Shown piece after piece: positions 27,627 through 37,523 of a stretch of DNA of 64,000 bases. The notes beneath the pieces are model-generated. The model did not search any database and was not told where the DNA came from. It was given only the letters and a program-made list of their open reading frames with translations. Both the position numbers and the translations under genes were made by a program. Origin of the DNA: Cerasibacillus terrae (GTDB lineage: Bacteria > Bacillota > Bacilli > Bacillales > Amphibacillaceae); NCBI RefSeq assembly GCF_008039555.1, contig NZ_VDUW01000010.1:1-64000 (forward strand), given 5' to 3'. Every line of letters begins with the position of its first letter. Within the stretch, counting starts at the first letter, position 1.

Positions 27627-28245
27627 AATCATCTATATCAATAACTAATATCTCACCAGTATATGCATCAATTTCTATTTCTGCTTCTTGGTGTCCTTTG
27701 TCAATTTCAATTTCATAAATAAGACGTCCGTCATCTTCATCTAAATCAACACTTGTAATCGTCCCAGAGAATTCTTTTAATGCAATATTAGATGCTTCTT
27801 TTACATCAATAACGGTATTTTTATCCTTTGTGGTCTTATTATTTGTGTTATTTTCTTTCGCTGTCTCTTTTCCTTCTACAACATCATCATCATCTTTTTC
27901 TTCGATCACTATTTTTTTCGATTTGTTATCATCAGTGGTTTCTTTTGATTTTTTTGGTGAGATAATTTTTTCTTTTAATTTTAATACTTCCCCAGTGTTT
28001 CCGTCTAATTCTAAATCATATTCTTTATCTTTCACTTCTACTTCTACTTCATAAACAACCTTATTATGGTCTTTCTCTAATTCCATTTCTGTAATTTTTC
28101 CTGGATACTGTTCCATTACTAAGTTTTCAATATCCTCTGATGATAGCTTTGGTTCATCCTGTGATGCGCTGGATTGGTAGACACCAAAGCCAAATACGAT
28201 TGCTAAAACAGCAGCACTAATTGTAATCCATCTTTTTTTATTCAT
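27625..28245 (-). CDS. PepSY domain protein (YkoI-like)
   Basis: This 206-residue exported protein has an N-terminal signal anchor. Two PepSY domains each end in the typical EYDLELDGNTGEVL or EAEIEIDAYTGEIL pattern (about residues 40-85 and 145-200). They are joined by a charged linker rich in Lys, Asp and Thr. I chose the ATG at 28245 with AAAGGAGG upstream. It lies downstream of a YkoG/YkoH-like two-component pair, as ykoI does in B. subtilis. It is probably regulated by them and acts at the cell surface; the function is unknown. Confidence 0.87.
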   Translation of the reverse strand: MNKKRWITISAAVLAIVFGFGVYQSSASQDEPKLSSEDIENLVMEQYPGKITEMELEKDHNKVVYEVEVEVKDKEYDLELDGNTGEVLKLKEKIISPKKSKETTDDNKSKKIVIEEKDDDDVVEGKETAKENNTNNKTTKDKNTVIDVKEASNIALKEFSGTITSVDLDEDDGRLIYEIEIDKGHQEAEIEIDAYTGEILVIDIDD

Positions 28246-28333
28246 GTTTTTGTTCCTCCTTTTATTTTCTAAATACATCATATCAACCGATTATGAGGGA
28301 ACAATGTGATGAAGATTAGAATTTGATGAGAAA

Positions 28334-29671
28334 TTATTTTTTCGGTAAATAGACAGTAAACGTTGAGCCTTCCCCGAGATTACTTTCCACTGTAATTTGT
28401 CCTCCATGTGCATGGGCAATTGATGTTGCAATAGGAAGTCCAAGCCCTGTACCACCTGTTTCCCTGCTTCTTGCTCTATCCACACGATAAAAGCGATCAA
28501 AAATTCGTTTCTGATCTTCCTTATCTATTCCTTCACCATAGTCCTTTACCTGAAGCACGACTTGATTCTTTTCTGAAAAAAGCCTAATATCAATTGGCGT
28601 TTCGCTATACTTAATTGCATTCATTACTAAAACATAAACGATTTGTTGTAACTGATTTTTATTCCCGTAAACATTATTTGTCCCACTTACTTGGTAATGA
28701 ATATCACGATGATATGCGCCCTTTATCGTTTGAATGGTCCCTTGACAAACAGCTGAGAAATCCATCACCTCTCTTGTTGTATCCACTTCATTTTTAGCGA
28801 GTAATAACAATTGCTCAACTAAATGTTGCATTCGTTCTGATTCGGAATGGATGGCATCTACCGATTCTGAGAATACTTCTGGATTTTCCAAACCACGGCG
28901 CTTCAATAATTGAGCATAACTCTTGATAATTGCGATTGGCGTTTTTAATTCATGAGAAGCATCAGAGATAAATGTTTCTTGCTTTTGGAAGTTCTCTTCT
29001 AGCGCAGTTATCATTTGGTTAAAGGTTTGTTCCATTTCATATATTTCGTCTTTTGAACGATGATCCATGTCTATTTTCTGCCAATGTTTAGCAGTTGTGT
29101 TTTCCTTCATTGCCTGAATAAGTGCATGAATTGGCTTTAATAAAAATTGACTCAACATCTTACTGGCAAGAAGTGTTGGAGTCAACATGAGTATTGCTGC
29201 AATCACTAATACATATAATAATGTCTGCATGTTTTCCTGCAATGCTACCAGTTCTTTCGTAACCTCTAATATTACTACTTCCCCATCGTGCCAAATCATT
29301 GGTTTGGCAACAACAGCCATTTTGCCCAATTTTTTTGTTGTATATATTTTTTTTATTTCGGAGGGGGTAGAGATGGAGTCTTGTTCTAAATATGCTTTTC
29401 GTTTCGTTAATTGATGAAGAAAAGAACCATCCTCTGAAACAATCCGAATCATTCCATCGTTTGGTAAAAAGGCCCTTAATAATTCTTTTTCTACAACATC
29501 CGGATTTTCATTTAAAGCGGACATGACAGACTCTGTATGGGCATGTAACTCTTCTAACTCACTATCTGCTTGAACTTTATAGAACATAAAGTAAATGGCT
29601 GTATTAATAATAAGAAGTAAAAGAAGCATAAAAACACTAGAAAACAATTGAATTTTTGTTTTTAATTTCAT
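28334..29671 (-). CDS. Sensor histidine kinase (YkoH-like)
   Basis: This 445-residue membrane kinase has two transmembrane segments (about 9-31 and 150-172) enclosing an extracellular sensor of about 120 residues. A HAMP linker follows. The phosphoacceptor His is in FISDASHELKTPIAIIKSY. The catalytic domain has N box NAIKYS, DYGEGID and GGTGLGLPIA. The gene overlaps the response regulator by 4 bases. With the downstream PepSY gene the trio matches ykoG-ykoH-ykoI. The signal is not known. Confidence 0.9.
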   Translation of the reverse strand: MKLKTKIQLFSSVFMLLLLLIINTAIYFMFYKVQADSELEELHAHTESVMSALNENPDVVEKELLRAFLPNDGMIRIVSEDGSFLHQLTKRKAYLEQDSISTPSEIKKIYTTKKLGKMAVVAKPMIWHDGEVVILEVTKELVALQENMQTLLYVLVIAAILMLTPTLLASKMLSQFLLKPIHALIQAMKENTTAKHWQKIDMDHRSKDEIYEMEQTFNQMITALEENFQKQETFISDASHELKTPIAIIKSYAQLLKRRGLENPEVFSESVDAIHSESERMQHLVEQLLLLAKNEVDTTREVMDFSAVCQGTIQTIKGAYHRDIHYQVSGTNNVYGNKNQLQQIVYVLVMNAIKYSETPIDIRLFSEKNQVVLQVKDYGEGIDKEDQKRIFDRFYRVDRARSRETGGTGLGLPIATSIAHAHGGQITVESNLGEGSTFTVYLPKK

Positions 29672-30363
29672 GGCTTTATATCCTCTATCATATATCCAAC
29701 ACCACGAATGGTTTGAATATAGGAAACAAAAAATTTCTTATCGATTTTTTGCCGTAAATAACGAATATATACATCCACCACATTCGTATCTCCCATATAA
29801 TCAAATCCCCATACATGTTCCATTAACTGATCACGTGTTAAGACCATGTTTTTATTTCGGACAAGAAATGTTAGTAAGTCAAATTCCCGACGTGTTAAAT
29901 CAATTATCTCTTCGTTATGTGTTACTTCTCTTTTTTTTACATCAATTTGGAGTAGCCCAACATGAAGTAGTTGTTGATCCTCTTCTCGTACTTTATAATT
30001 TTGCCGTAATTGGGAGCGAATACGTGCTAGTAATTCTTCAATATCAAACGGCTTTGTAACATAATCGTTTGCCCCAAAGTCAAGCCCCCTCACTTTATCA
30101 TGCACACGATCACGTGCGGTTAATAAGATAATGGGAGTCTCTTGATTCACTTTTCTATATTCACGTAACACATCCAACCCACTTATTTCAGGTAACATAA
30201 TATCTAATAAAACTAAATCCCATGATTTTTCTTTAAGGAATTGCAAGGCCTGTTTACCATTAGCTGTAGTGACTACATCATAGCCTTCATAGGTTAATTC
30301 TAATTCTAATACACGGCTTAATTTTTCTTCATCTTCTACAATTAAGATTTGATTTTTATCCAT
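29668..30363 (-). CDS. OmpR-family response regulator (YkoG-like)
   Basis: This 231-residue regulator has a receiver domain with phosphoacceptor Asp54 in DLVLLDIMLPE and the conserved Lys in VTKPFDIEEL. A winged-helix DNA-binding domain ends with RYLRQKIDKK and TIRGVGYMI. I chose the ATG at 30363, preceded by GGTGA; two GTG codons lie 3-4 codons earlier. It pairs with the kinase downstream. Confidence 0.92.
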   Translation of the reverse strand: MDKNQILIVEDEEKLSRVLELELTYEGYDVVTTANGKQALQFLKEKSWDLVLLDIMLPEISGLDVLREYRKVNQETPIILLTARDRVHDKVRGLDFGANDYVTKPFDIEELLARIRSQLRQNYKVREEDQQLLHVGLLQIDVKKREVTHNEEIIDLTRREFDLLTFLVRNKNMVLTRDQLMEHVWGFDYMGDTNVVDVYIRYLRQKIDKKFFVSYIQTIRGVGYMIEDIKP

Positions 30364-30487
30364 CGTTATCACCACTTTTTTGAAACATTTAAGTTTGTCT
30401 ACATTATCTTACATACGATCAATTATTTGCAAATTCAACCATAATAGGTGGATAATATAAGAATATCATGACGGAGAGGAGAATGAC

Positions 30488-31129
30488 ATGTTAGCTCTAG
30501 ATCATATTGTTGTATCTGTAAAAGATGCTGAGAAAACAAGTGAAGAAAAGAGTGGAAGTCTATCCATAAAAGCGATTAAAGGCGGCAATCATGAGGAATG
30601 GGGAACATTTAATTATTTAGCTCACTTTGCAAACGATAGTTATTTAGAATGGCTATCCATTAATGATAAAACGAAAGCACAGGAATCTGATAATCCACTA
30701 ATCCAGCATTTACTTTATATACAAGAAAAAGTGGAGGAACCTTTTCCTTTTCAATTTGCACTCCGGACAGATGATTTGGATGGATATATAGAGCATTTTA
30801 AAGCCAAGCAAATTCCATTTAAAGGTCCCATCCATGGAGAAAGAACAAAGCCTGATGGTACTACTTTAAAATGGCGAATGCTTTTTCCTGAATATAATAT
30901 AGAGACAGAGATGCTGCCTTTTCTTATTCAATGGGATACACCAAATAAAGTGCCAGGATTAGATAATCCACAAGCAATTACAAGTATCAAGTACGGTGAT
31001 CTATCAAAAGAAAAGTTCGCTCATATTTACCAATTAAAACCACGTAAAATCCAAAAAAATTACTTACGGTTACAAAATACAAAATTATATTTCACTAAAG
31101 ATAAGCCTTTTTCCTATAAATTAACATAA
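30488..31129 (+). CDS. VOC superfamily protein (glyoxalase-like domain)
   Basis: This 213-residue protein begins LALDHIVVSVKDAEKT, the first strand and metal-binding His of the vicinal oxygen chelate fold. It continues with GTFNYLAHFANDSYLEWL and EMLPFLIQW, matching the Glyoxalase_3-like family. GAGAGGAG precedes the ATG. It stands alone, divergent from the two-component operon. Reaction and substrate cannot be assigned. Confidence 0.8.
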   Translation: MLALDHIVVSVKDAEKTSEEKSGSLSIKAIKGGNHEEWGTFNYLAHFANDSYLEWLSINDKTKAQESDNPLIQHLLYIQEKVEEPFPFQFALRTDDLDGYIEHFKAKQIPFKGPIHGERTKPDGTTLKWRMLFPEYNIETEMLPFLIQWDTPNKVPGLDNPQAITSIKYGDLSKEKFAHIYQLKPRKIQKNYLRLQNTKLYFTKDKPFSYKLT

Positions 31130-31209
31130 TATCTATTAATTGCATGGAAAGATGTCATTTATTTCTTATATTCTAACTAGTGATTTAACAAGTTAGGACT
31201 AGACTAAAA

Positions 31210-31241
31210 ACAGATTCGCCTCATATCTGATGCGAATCTGT
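31210..31241 (+). terminator. Hairpin between converging genes
   Basis: ACAGATTCGC pairs perfectly with GCGAATCTGT around 12 bases and is followed by TCTATT. It lies about 80 bases after the VOC gene and may act in both directions. Confidence 0.7.
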
Positions 31242-31319
31242 TCTATTCCTACCATCCTACCTCTCTTCATACTCTTTTTTATTGTACCAAGTAGTAGAGG
31301 GCTTTTCTTTGAGTCTGTC

Positions 31320-32132
31320 CTATGCTTTATACTCTACTTTTCCTAAGACATACGCGGCAAACAATCCAATTGCAAATGTGGCGACTGAGACAATAATTTG
31401 TGATGTTTCTCCCGGCCAGCCCGGAAATACAATCACTAAAGAACCAATAACAAAACCAATGATACATGCAAAGGTAGCTGTATAATAATTTTCTAAAAAA
31501 TAATGAATGACTTTACTCATTACAACAATACCAATGACGATTCCTAATCCAGTCACAATAATAATATCAAATTGAAACTCTTTAAGTGCGTAAATAATCG
31601 TATTATAGGCACCGATAACTACCATAATCATGGATCCACTAATTCCTGGTAAAATCATAGCAGCACTTGCAAGGATTCCAGAGAAGAACAAAAATAAATA
31701 AACGGTTAATGAACGGCTTTCAATAACAGTTTCATTCGTACCTAAAAATACAATCGAACCAATTAATACTGCTCCAACGAAGAGAAGTAGAAAATGATTT
31801 GTTTTAAAGCTATTTCTCACATCTCCTTTATGGAATAAATAAGGAAGTACCCCAGCAATCAAGCCTAAGAAAAGGAATTGCAGTGGTCCTGGATGATACT
31901 TAATCAACCAGGTAATTACTCTACTTAAAGAAATAATTGCAATTGCTGCCCCTGCTCCTAAAGGAATAAGAAAGGCTAGATGCTTCTTCCACTCCTTACT
32001 AAAGAAGCCATTGATTGCTTCAATAAAGCGATCATAGATTCCAAGAATTAATGCAATCGTTCCACCACTCACACCTGGAATAAGATCACTTGCACCCATT
32101 AAAAATCCACGATATATATTTTTCCATTCCAT
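31320..32132 (-). CDS. popT: DUF368 membrane protein, probable undecaprenyl phosphate translocase (PopT)
   Basis: This 270-residue polytopic protein carries the two related motifs of DUF368, GASDLIPGVSGGTIALI near the N terminus and AAMILPGISGSMIMVV in the middle. DUF368 proteins of Staphylococcus and Vibrio have been shown to recycle undecaprenyl phosphate across the membrane and were named PopT; UptA (DedA family) does the same task elsewhere. AGGGGATTG precedes the ATG. There is no operon partner. The substrate assignment is by family. Confidence 0.82.
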   Translation of the reverse strand: MEWKNIYRGFLMGASDLIPGVSGGTIALILGIYDRFIEAINGFFSKEWKKHLAFLIPLGAGAAIAIISLSRVITWLIKYHPGPLQFLFLGLIAGVLPYLFHKGDVRNSFKTNHFLLLFVGAVLIGSIVFLGTNETVIESRSLTVYLFLFFSGILASAAMILPGISGSMIMVVIGAYNTIIYALKEFQFDIIIVTGLGIVIGIVVMSKVIHYFLENYYTATFACIIGFVIGSLVIVFPGWPGETSQIIVSVATFAIGLFAAYVLGKVEYKA

Positions 32133-32233
32133 AATTCAATCCCCTTTAAAAGTTCATTCTGCTTACAAGTTATTGATTGAATATCATGACAATAATTTAT
32201 TGTACATGATATGAAATTCGTTGACTATCCAAT

Positions 32234-33391
32234 TTATTGTTCTTCTTTAAATTCCAATTCTGGAACATACTGAGATAGATGCTGTTTTATTTCTTTATAA
32301 TGTGTATCCGCATTTGGCAATTCATCATCTGTTAATTCATGCATTGGAGTAACTATCCATTCCCCATACGGGACATAAGTAGGCATGAACTTAGGTGAGT
32401 GAATTTCTATTCTTTCGTTCTCCCCAAATGTTTTGCTAATTTCACATTCAAAGATACCACCAATTTGCTTATACAACCCGTCTTGACCAGATAAAAAATT
32501 CCCTAAAGAATAAACAGCTAACATATGATTTCCATTTTTACCTTCAATCCATTCAATCGGTTGTAAAACATGTGGATGATGACCAATGACAAGATGTGCA
32601 CCATGATCTGCTGCTAATTGCACAAGATACTTTTGTTCTTCACTTGGCATTCGTTCATATTCATTTCCGAAATGATAACTAACAACAACGACATCTGCTT
32701 GTTCTTTTACTAATTCAATTTCACTCGCAATCTTATCTTCATCAATGAGATTTACTAAAAAATCCTTTCCTTCTGGGACAGGTATTCCATTTGTACCATA
32801 TGTATACGCTAAAAAAGCAACAGAAATTCCTGCATCTGTTTCGATAACCCGTAATTCACTACGGTCTAAGTCATCTTTATAGGACCCAACATACTTCATG
32901 TCGATATTCTCCCAGTGATGGATAGCATTTTGGATTGCCATTTCTCCTCTGTCTAATGTATGATTATTTGCCATGGATACGATTTGGACTCCTGCATCTT
33001 TTAGTGCATCCCCAACTTCATAGGGACTGTTAAAGGAAGGATAGGATGATAAACCAATTTCTTCTCCACCAATCATTGTTTCTTGATTGGCAAATGTAAT
33101 ATCAGCAGCCTGTAATGTTGGTTTTACTTTTTTAAAGAAAGGTTTAAAATCATAACCCTCTTTTGTTTTTGCTACATTATATACACGATCATGAATTAAA
33201 ATATCTCCAATCGCTGCTAATGAAATTGTCTTTTTCCTTTCTGCAGGAGGTTTTTCCTTTATGGCGAGCGTTTTCATATCATGATTAGATGCGCTCATTT
33301 GATCAGGTTTATTCTTTGCTTCATTTCCACAAGCAGTACCAATTCCAATCAATACAAAGCAAATCAACAATAAAATTAATTTGTTCTTCAT
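32234..33391 (-). CDS. CapA-family metallophosphatase-like lipoprotein (YwtB-like)
   Basis: The 385-residue product has a lipoprotein signal, with C21 in IGIGTACGNE, and then a CapA/PgsA domain. Motifs include AAIGDILIHDRV, FANQETMIGG, VSMANNHTLDRG, VSYHFGNEY and VIGHHPHVLQPIEW. The fold is that of calcineurin-like phosphatases. In B. subtilis PgsA of this family serves poly-gamma-glutamate synthesis, but no pgsB, pgsC or pgdS is in the window, so a stand-alone wall-related role is more likely. I chose the ATG at 33391 with GAGAGGAA upstream; the frame extends 41 codons further without a site. Confidence 0.88.
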   Translation of the reverse strand: MKNKLILLLICFVLIGIGTACGNEAKNKPDQMSASNHDMKTLAIKEKPPAERKKTISLAAIGDILIHDRVYNVAKTKEGYDFKPFFKKVKPTLQAADITFANQETMIGGEEIGLSSYPSFNSPYEVGDALKDAGVQIVSMANNHTLDRGEMAIQNAIHHWENIDMKYVGSYKDDLDRSELRVIETDAGISVAFLAYTYGTNGIPVPEGKDFLVNLIDEDKIASEIELVKEQADVVVVSYHFGNEYERMPSEEQKYLVQLAADHGAHLVIGHHPHVLQPIEWIEGKNGNHMLAVYSLGNFLSGQDGLYKQIGGIFECEISKTFGENERIEIHSPKFMPTYVPYGEWIVTPMHELTDDELPNADTHYKEIKQHLSQYVPELEFKEEQ

Positions 33392-33532
33392 GTTGTATTC
33401 CTCTCTTGAGTCTTTTCTACTATAATACCATATACCATTATTTAAGAAGACAGATGTGAAATAGATGAAATTTTCCATTCTCCGAAACCTTTTCTTCCCT
33501 AAAACGTATATCACATTAGAGGAGGGTTTCAG

Positions 33533-34462
33533 ATGTCAACACCTGCATTGGAATTATTAAAAGTTAAAAAAACAATTCGTAACAAGGAGATCATTAAAGG
33601 GCTTGATTTTACGGTAAATAAAGGGGAAGTTTTTGGATTTATTGGGCCGAATGGTGCTGGTAAGACAACAACTATTCGAATGATCGTTGGTCTCATGAAA
33701 TTAACAGAAGGAGATATCCGGATTCTTGGTAATAGTATTAAAAGCAATTTTAAAGGGGCAATTGAAAAAGTAGGGGCAATTGTTGAAAATCCAGAATTAT
33801 ATCCTTATATGACTGGGTGGCAAAACTTAAAACATTACGCAAGAATGTTTCCCAATATAACAGATGAACGGATTAAAGAAGTCGTTTCAATCGTTAAAAT
33901 GGAAAAACCGATACATCAGAAAGTAAAGCGTTATTCTCTGGGAATGAGACAGCGACTTGGAATTGCCCAAGCTATTCTACATAAACCTGCTGTCTTAATC
34001 CTTGATGAACCTACAAATGGTTTAGATCCAGCTGGGATAAGAGAAATCCGCCAATACATTCGGAAACTTGCTAAGGAAGAAGAAATTGCTGTTATTATTT
34101 CTAGTCACCTACTATCGGAAATAGAGCAAATGTGTGATCGAATCGGGATAATAAAAAATGGAGAACTAATTGCCATTCAAGATGTCCATGAGTCAAATGA
34201 AGGTGAACAGAAAACCAATAACGTCCCAATCTTACTTGATGCACACCCTATTGAAAAAGCAGAAGAAATTATTCAAACAACATTTCAAATTGAAGTACAA
34301 AAGCGAGAAGGTTTTCTGTCCTTTCAAAGTGAACGAGAACAAATACCTTCCATTATTCAATCATTAGTTCAACAGGATATTTCTATCTATCAAGTAGCAA
34401 CTTCCAAAACAACATTAGAAGACAAATTCTTTGATTTGATTGGAGAGAATACCATTGAGTAA
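33533..34462 (+). CDS. ABC transporter ATPase (BcrA-type exporter)
   Basis: This 309-residue ATPase has Walker A GPNGAGKTTT, signature YSLGMRQRLG, Walker B VLILDEPTNGLDP and the H-loop SSHLL. A C-terminal extension of about 80 residues follows, as in bacitracin/lantibiotic-type exporters. AGAGGAGGG precedes the ATG. It overlaps the permease gene by 8 bases. No two-component system is adjacent. Confidence 0.9.
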   Translation: MSTPALELLKVKKTIRNKEIIKGLDFTVNKGEVFGFIGPNGAGKTTTIRMIVGLMKLTEGDIRILGNSIKSNFKGAIEKVGAIVENPELYPYMTGWQNLKHYARMFPNITDERIKEVVSIVKMEKPIHQKVKRYSLGMRQRLGIAQAILHKPAVLILDEPTNGLDPAGIREIRQYIRKLAKEEEIAVIISSHLLSEIEQMCDRIGIIKNGELIAIQDVHESNEGEQKTNNVPILLDAHPIEKAEEIIQTTFQIEVQKREGFLSFQSEREQIPSIIQSLVQQDISIYQVATSKTTLEDKFFDLIGENTIE

Positions 34463-35408
34463 CTTTTTAAAACTAATCTATAATGAAGTACTTAAAATAT
34501 TTATTAAAAAGTCTACTTGGATCATGTTTGCCCTCCTGGCTATTATCTTAGTTGGATTTGCCTTTCTCAATAACACATTGGTTGAGGAATATACAAAAGA
34601 TAATTGGAAAGATAAACTGCATCAGGAAAATATGGAACTACAAAAAGAACTTGATGAAGCCAAAGAAGGTTCAGATGACTTTTTTAAGGAATTTGCATTA
34701 TCAGAGATTGAAAGGAATAATTATCATATTGAACACGATATCATGCCACTTCAAAACGGGGCATGGTCATTTGCACATGATGGATCTACTATATTAGGAT
34801 TAGTCAGTATGTTCACGATTATCATTGCGGCAGGCATTGTTGCTAATGAATTTAATCATGGAACAATTAAATTACTACTCATTCGGCCAATCCAACGCTC
34901 AACCATTCTTTTATCAAAATATCTAACTGTCTTGTTATTTGGTCTCTTTACAACAATCATCTTGCTTTTCCTATCACTCGGAATTGGGGCCATCTTCTTC
35001 GGAATAGAAGAAATGCCACAAATCGTTTTAGAGCAACAAGATGGTTTTACACATGTATCATTAATCAAAGAGACAATCTTAAAATATAGTTATTATTTTG
35101 TTAATGTGATTATATTTGCTACACTTGCATTTATGATTTCTGTTCTGTTTCGTAGTAATGCCCTTGCGATTGGTGTTTCCATTTTTCTATTATTAACTGG
35201 AGGTGCCATTGTTCAGTTTTTATCTGATCGCGAATGGGCTAAATATATCTTATTTGCCAATACAAATTTAAAACAATATGCTAATGGGAGTCCTCCTTTC
35301 GAGGGGATGACATTATCCTTTTCCATAACTGTTTTAGCTGTCTATTATCTCATTTTCATTACCCTTACATGGTTTTCTTTTACAAAGCGAGATGTAGCGG
35401 GTACATGA
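34455..35408 (+). CDS. ABC-2 type transporter permease
   Basis: This 317-residue membrane protein has six hydrophobic segments in ABC-2 order. A large extracellular loop lies between the first two (residues about 40-110, highly charged). GIVANEFNHGTIKLLLIRPIQRS is the family signature. I chose the TTG at 34455 with GGAGAGA six bases before it. It forms an exporter with the preceding ATPase. The cargo may be a lipid or antimicrobial peptide, which is inference. Confidence 0.88.
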   Translation: MSNFLKLIYNEVLKIFIKKSTWIMFALLAIILVGFAFLNNTLVEEYTKDNWKDKLHQENMELQKELDEAKEGSDDFFKEFALSEIERNNYHIEHDIMPLQNGAWSFAHDGSTILGLVSMFTIIIAAGIVANEFNHGTIKLLLIRPIQRSTILLSKYLTVLLFGLFTTIILLFLSLGIGAIFFGIEEMPQIVLEQQDGFTHVSLIKETILKYSYYFVNVIIFATLAFMISVLFRSNALAIGVSIFLLLTGGAIVQFLSDREWAKYILFANTNLKQYANGSPPFEGMTLSFSITVLAVYYLIFITLTWFSFTKRDVAGT

Positions 35409-35489
35409 TATTCTTTCCAAAGGATAAAGCAATATGATATAAATAAGATAGAGTTATTCCGTCTAACTTATAATACTGGAGTGTTTCGC

Positions 35490-35681
35490 ATGAAGCGACA
35501 TATGACATCTATTTTCATTTTAGTAACAGCTATTATTTTAGTTTTTGGCTCCAAACTTCATTTTCAATGGAGTGGTATTGTTACATGGGGGCTAGCAGCT
35601 ATCTGTTTATCAGTTGCTGCTTATTATACTAAGTATATTCCAAGTAACAAAAAGCAAGAAGATAAAAAAAGTGGGGAATAA
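35490..35681 (+). CDS. Small membrane protein of two helices
   Basis: This 63-residue protein consists of two hydrophobic segments (about 5-20 and 28-48) and a charged tail ending KKQEDKKSGE. The ATG at 35490 has GGAGTG six bases before it. Its stop codon lies inside the terminator it shares with typA. I do not recognise a family. Confidence 0.7.
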   Translation: MKRHMTSIFILVTAIILVFGSKLHFQWSGIVTWGLAAICLSVAAYYTKYIPSNKKQEDKKSGE

Positions 35682-35696
35682 TCCCCCACTTTTTTA
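35665..35696. terminator. Bidirectional terminator
   Basis: AAAAAAGTGGGG pairs with CCCCACTTTTTT around 7-8 bases. It serves the small membrane protein gene and, on the minus strand, typA. Confidence 0.88.
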
Positions 35697-37523
35697 TTAC
35701 TTTTTATTACGTTTTGCTGCTTTTTCTCGCTCTGTTTTATTTAAAAGTTTCTTACGTAAACGAATGGAATCTGGAGTTACTTCACAGTATTCATCATCAT
35801 TTAAATATTGCAATGCTTCCTCTAATGACATATCTCTTGTTTTTCGAATGGAGACAGTTTGATCTTTATTGGCAGAACGCATATTTGTTAAGTGTTTTTC
35901 TTTAGTAATATTCACTGTTAGATCATTTTCGCGATTATGTTCACCAACAATCATCCCGGCATATACTTCTGTACCAGGTTCAACAAAGATGACTCCTCTA
36001 TCTTCTAATTGCATGATGCCATACGTAGAAGCATTTCCATTTTCAAGTGCGACAAGCGCACCTTCACGTCTGCCTCCAAGCTGACCTTGTACAATTGGCT
36101 GATATGAATCAAATGTATGATTAAAAATACCATATCCATGGGTTTGAGTCATAAATTCCATCGCATAACCTATTAACCCACGAGATGGGACTTTAAATTC
36201 TAGGCGAACTTGTCCATTTCCATAATTAATCATATCCAACATTTCGCCTTTTCGAGAACCAAGTGCCTCCATTACAGCTCCTGTGAATTGTTCTGGTACA
36301 TCAATTTGTACCCGTTCGACTGGTTCACATTTTACCCCATCAATTTCTTTTATAATTACTTTCGGTTTGGATAATTGTAATTCAAATCCTTCCCGGCGCA
36401 TATTTTCAATTAGAATGGATAAATGTAATTCTCCACGTCCGGAAACTGTCCAAGCATCTGGTGATTCAGTAGGTTCAACACGTAGACTAACATCTGTTTC
36501 CAACTGTTTCATCAAGCGCTCACGAATCTGCCTGGAAGTAATATACTTCCCTTCCTTTCCAGCAAAAGGGCTATTATTTACTAAAAATGTCATCTGTAAT
36601 GTTGGTTCATCAATTCGAACTGGTGGCAATGCCTCTAAATGGCCTGGTTGACAAATGGTTTCTCCTACATTTAAATCTTCCATTCCAGATAGAGCAACAA
36701 TATCGCCTGCTTTTGCCTCTTCAACTTCAATTCGTTTTAAACCGATAAAACCGAATAATTTAGTCACTCGGAAAGATTTGGTTGTGCCGTCGTTTTTCAT
36801 GACAACGACTTGTTCACCAACACGGATTTTCCCGCGAAAGATTCTTCCAACACCAATTCGGCCAACATAGTCATTATAATCAAGTAAAGATACTTGAAAC
36901 TGAAGCGGTTCTTCACTTTTTTCTTCAGGAGCTGGGATATGTTCCAAGATTGTCTTAAATATAGGGTCCATCGTATTTGTTTGTTTTTCTGGTTCTAATC
37001 CTGATGTACCATTTAATGCGGAGGCATAAACAACTGGAAATTCTACTTGTTCATCATCTGCCCCTAGATCAATAAATAAATCTAAGACTTGATCAATAAC
37101 TTCATCTGGTCTTGCATTTGGTCGATCAATTTTATTCAACACAACAATTGGTGTTAATTTCTGTTCCAACGCCTTCATTAAAACAAAACGGGTCTGTGGC
37201 ATTGTACCTTCATAGGCATCTACAACAAGGATAACTCCATCTACCATCTTTAAAATTCGTTCCACTTCTCCGCCGAAGTCAGCATGGCCTGGTGTATCTA
37301 AGATATTTATTGTTGTATCTTTATATTTTACAGCCGTATTCTTGGCCAGAATTGTTATTCCACGTTCCTTTTCAATATCATCTGAATCCATTACCCGATC
37401 ATCAACTTGCTCATGTTCATGAAATGTTCCTGAATATTTTAATAGTTGGTCAACCAACGTCGTTTTTCCATGGTCAACGTGTGCAATAATAGCAATATTT
37501 CGTATGTTTTCTCTTCGTTGCAT
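35697..37523 (-). CDS. typA: Ribosome-associated GTPase TypA/BipA
   Basis: TypA (608 residues) is a translational GTPase that assists ribosome assembly and growth under stress. G1 is AHVDHGKT, G3 DTPGHADF, G4 NKID and G5 SAL. EF-G-like domains follow, with a C-terminal domain that includes TYGIMQLEDRG. I chose the ATG at 37523 with GAGAGGAG eight bases upstream; a TTG two codons earlier is too close. The length is normal. Confidence 0.96.
   Translation of the reverse strand: MQRRENIRNIAIIAHVDHGKTTLVDQLLKYSGTFHEHEQVDDRVMDSDDIEKERGITILAKNTAVKYKDTTINILDTPGHADFGGEVERILKMVDGVILVVDAYEGTMPQTRFVLMKALEQKLTPIVVLNKIDRPNARPDEVIDQVLDLFIDLGADDEQVEFPVVYASALNGTSGLEPEKQTNTMDPIFKTILEHIPAPEEKSEEPLQFQVSLLDYNDYVGRIGVGRIFRGKIRVGEQVVVMKNDGTTKSFRVTKLFGFIGLKRIEVEEAKAGDIVALSGMEDLNVGETICQPGHLEALPPVRIDEPTLQMTFLVNNSPFAGKEGKYITSRQIRERLMKQLETDVSLRVEPTESPDAWTVSGRGELHLSILIENMRREGFELQLSKPKVIIKEIDGVKCEPVERVQIDVPEQFTGAVMEALGSRKGEMLDMINYGNGQVRLEFKVPSRGLIGYAMEFMTQTHGYGIFNHTFDSYQPIVQGQLGGRREGALVALENGNASTYGIMQLEDRGVIFVEPGTEVYAGMIVGEHNRENDLTVNITKEKHLTNMRSANKDQTVSIRKTRDMSLEEALQYLNDDEYCEVTPDSIRLRKKLLNKTEREKAAKRNKK

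Noticed and set aside
28291-28500. Short frame overlapping the kinase gene
   Set aside because: It is a shadow of the histidine kinase in another frame and lacks a ribosome site.
32234-33391. Poly-gamma-glutamate capsule operon
   Set aside because: Only a CapA-like lipoprotein is present; no pgsB, pgsC or pgdS gene is nearby.
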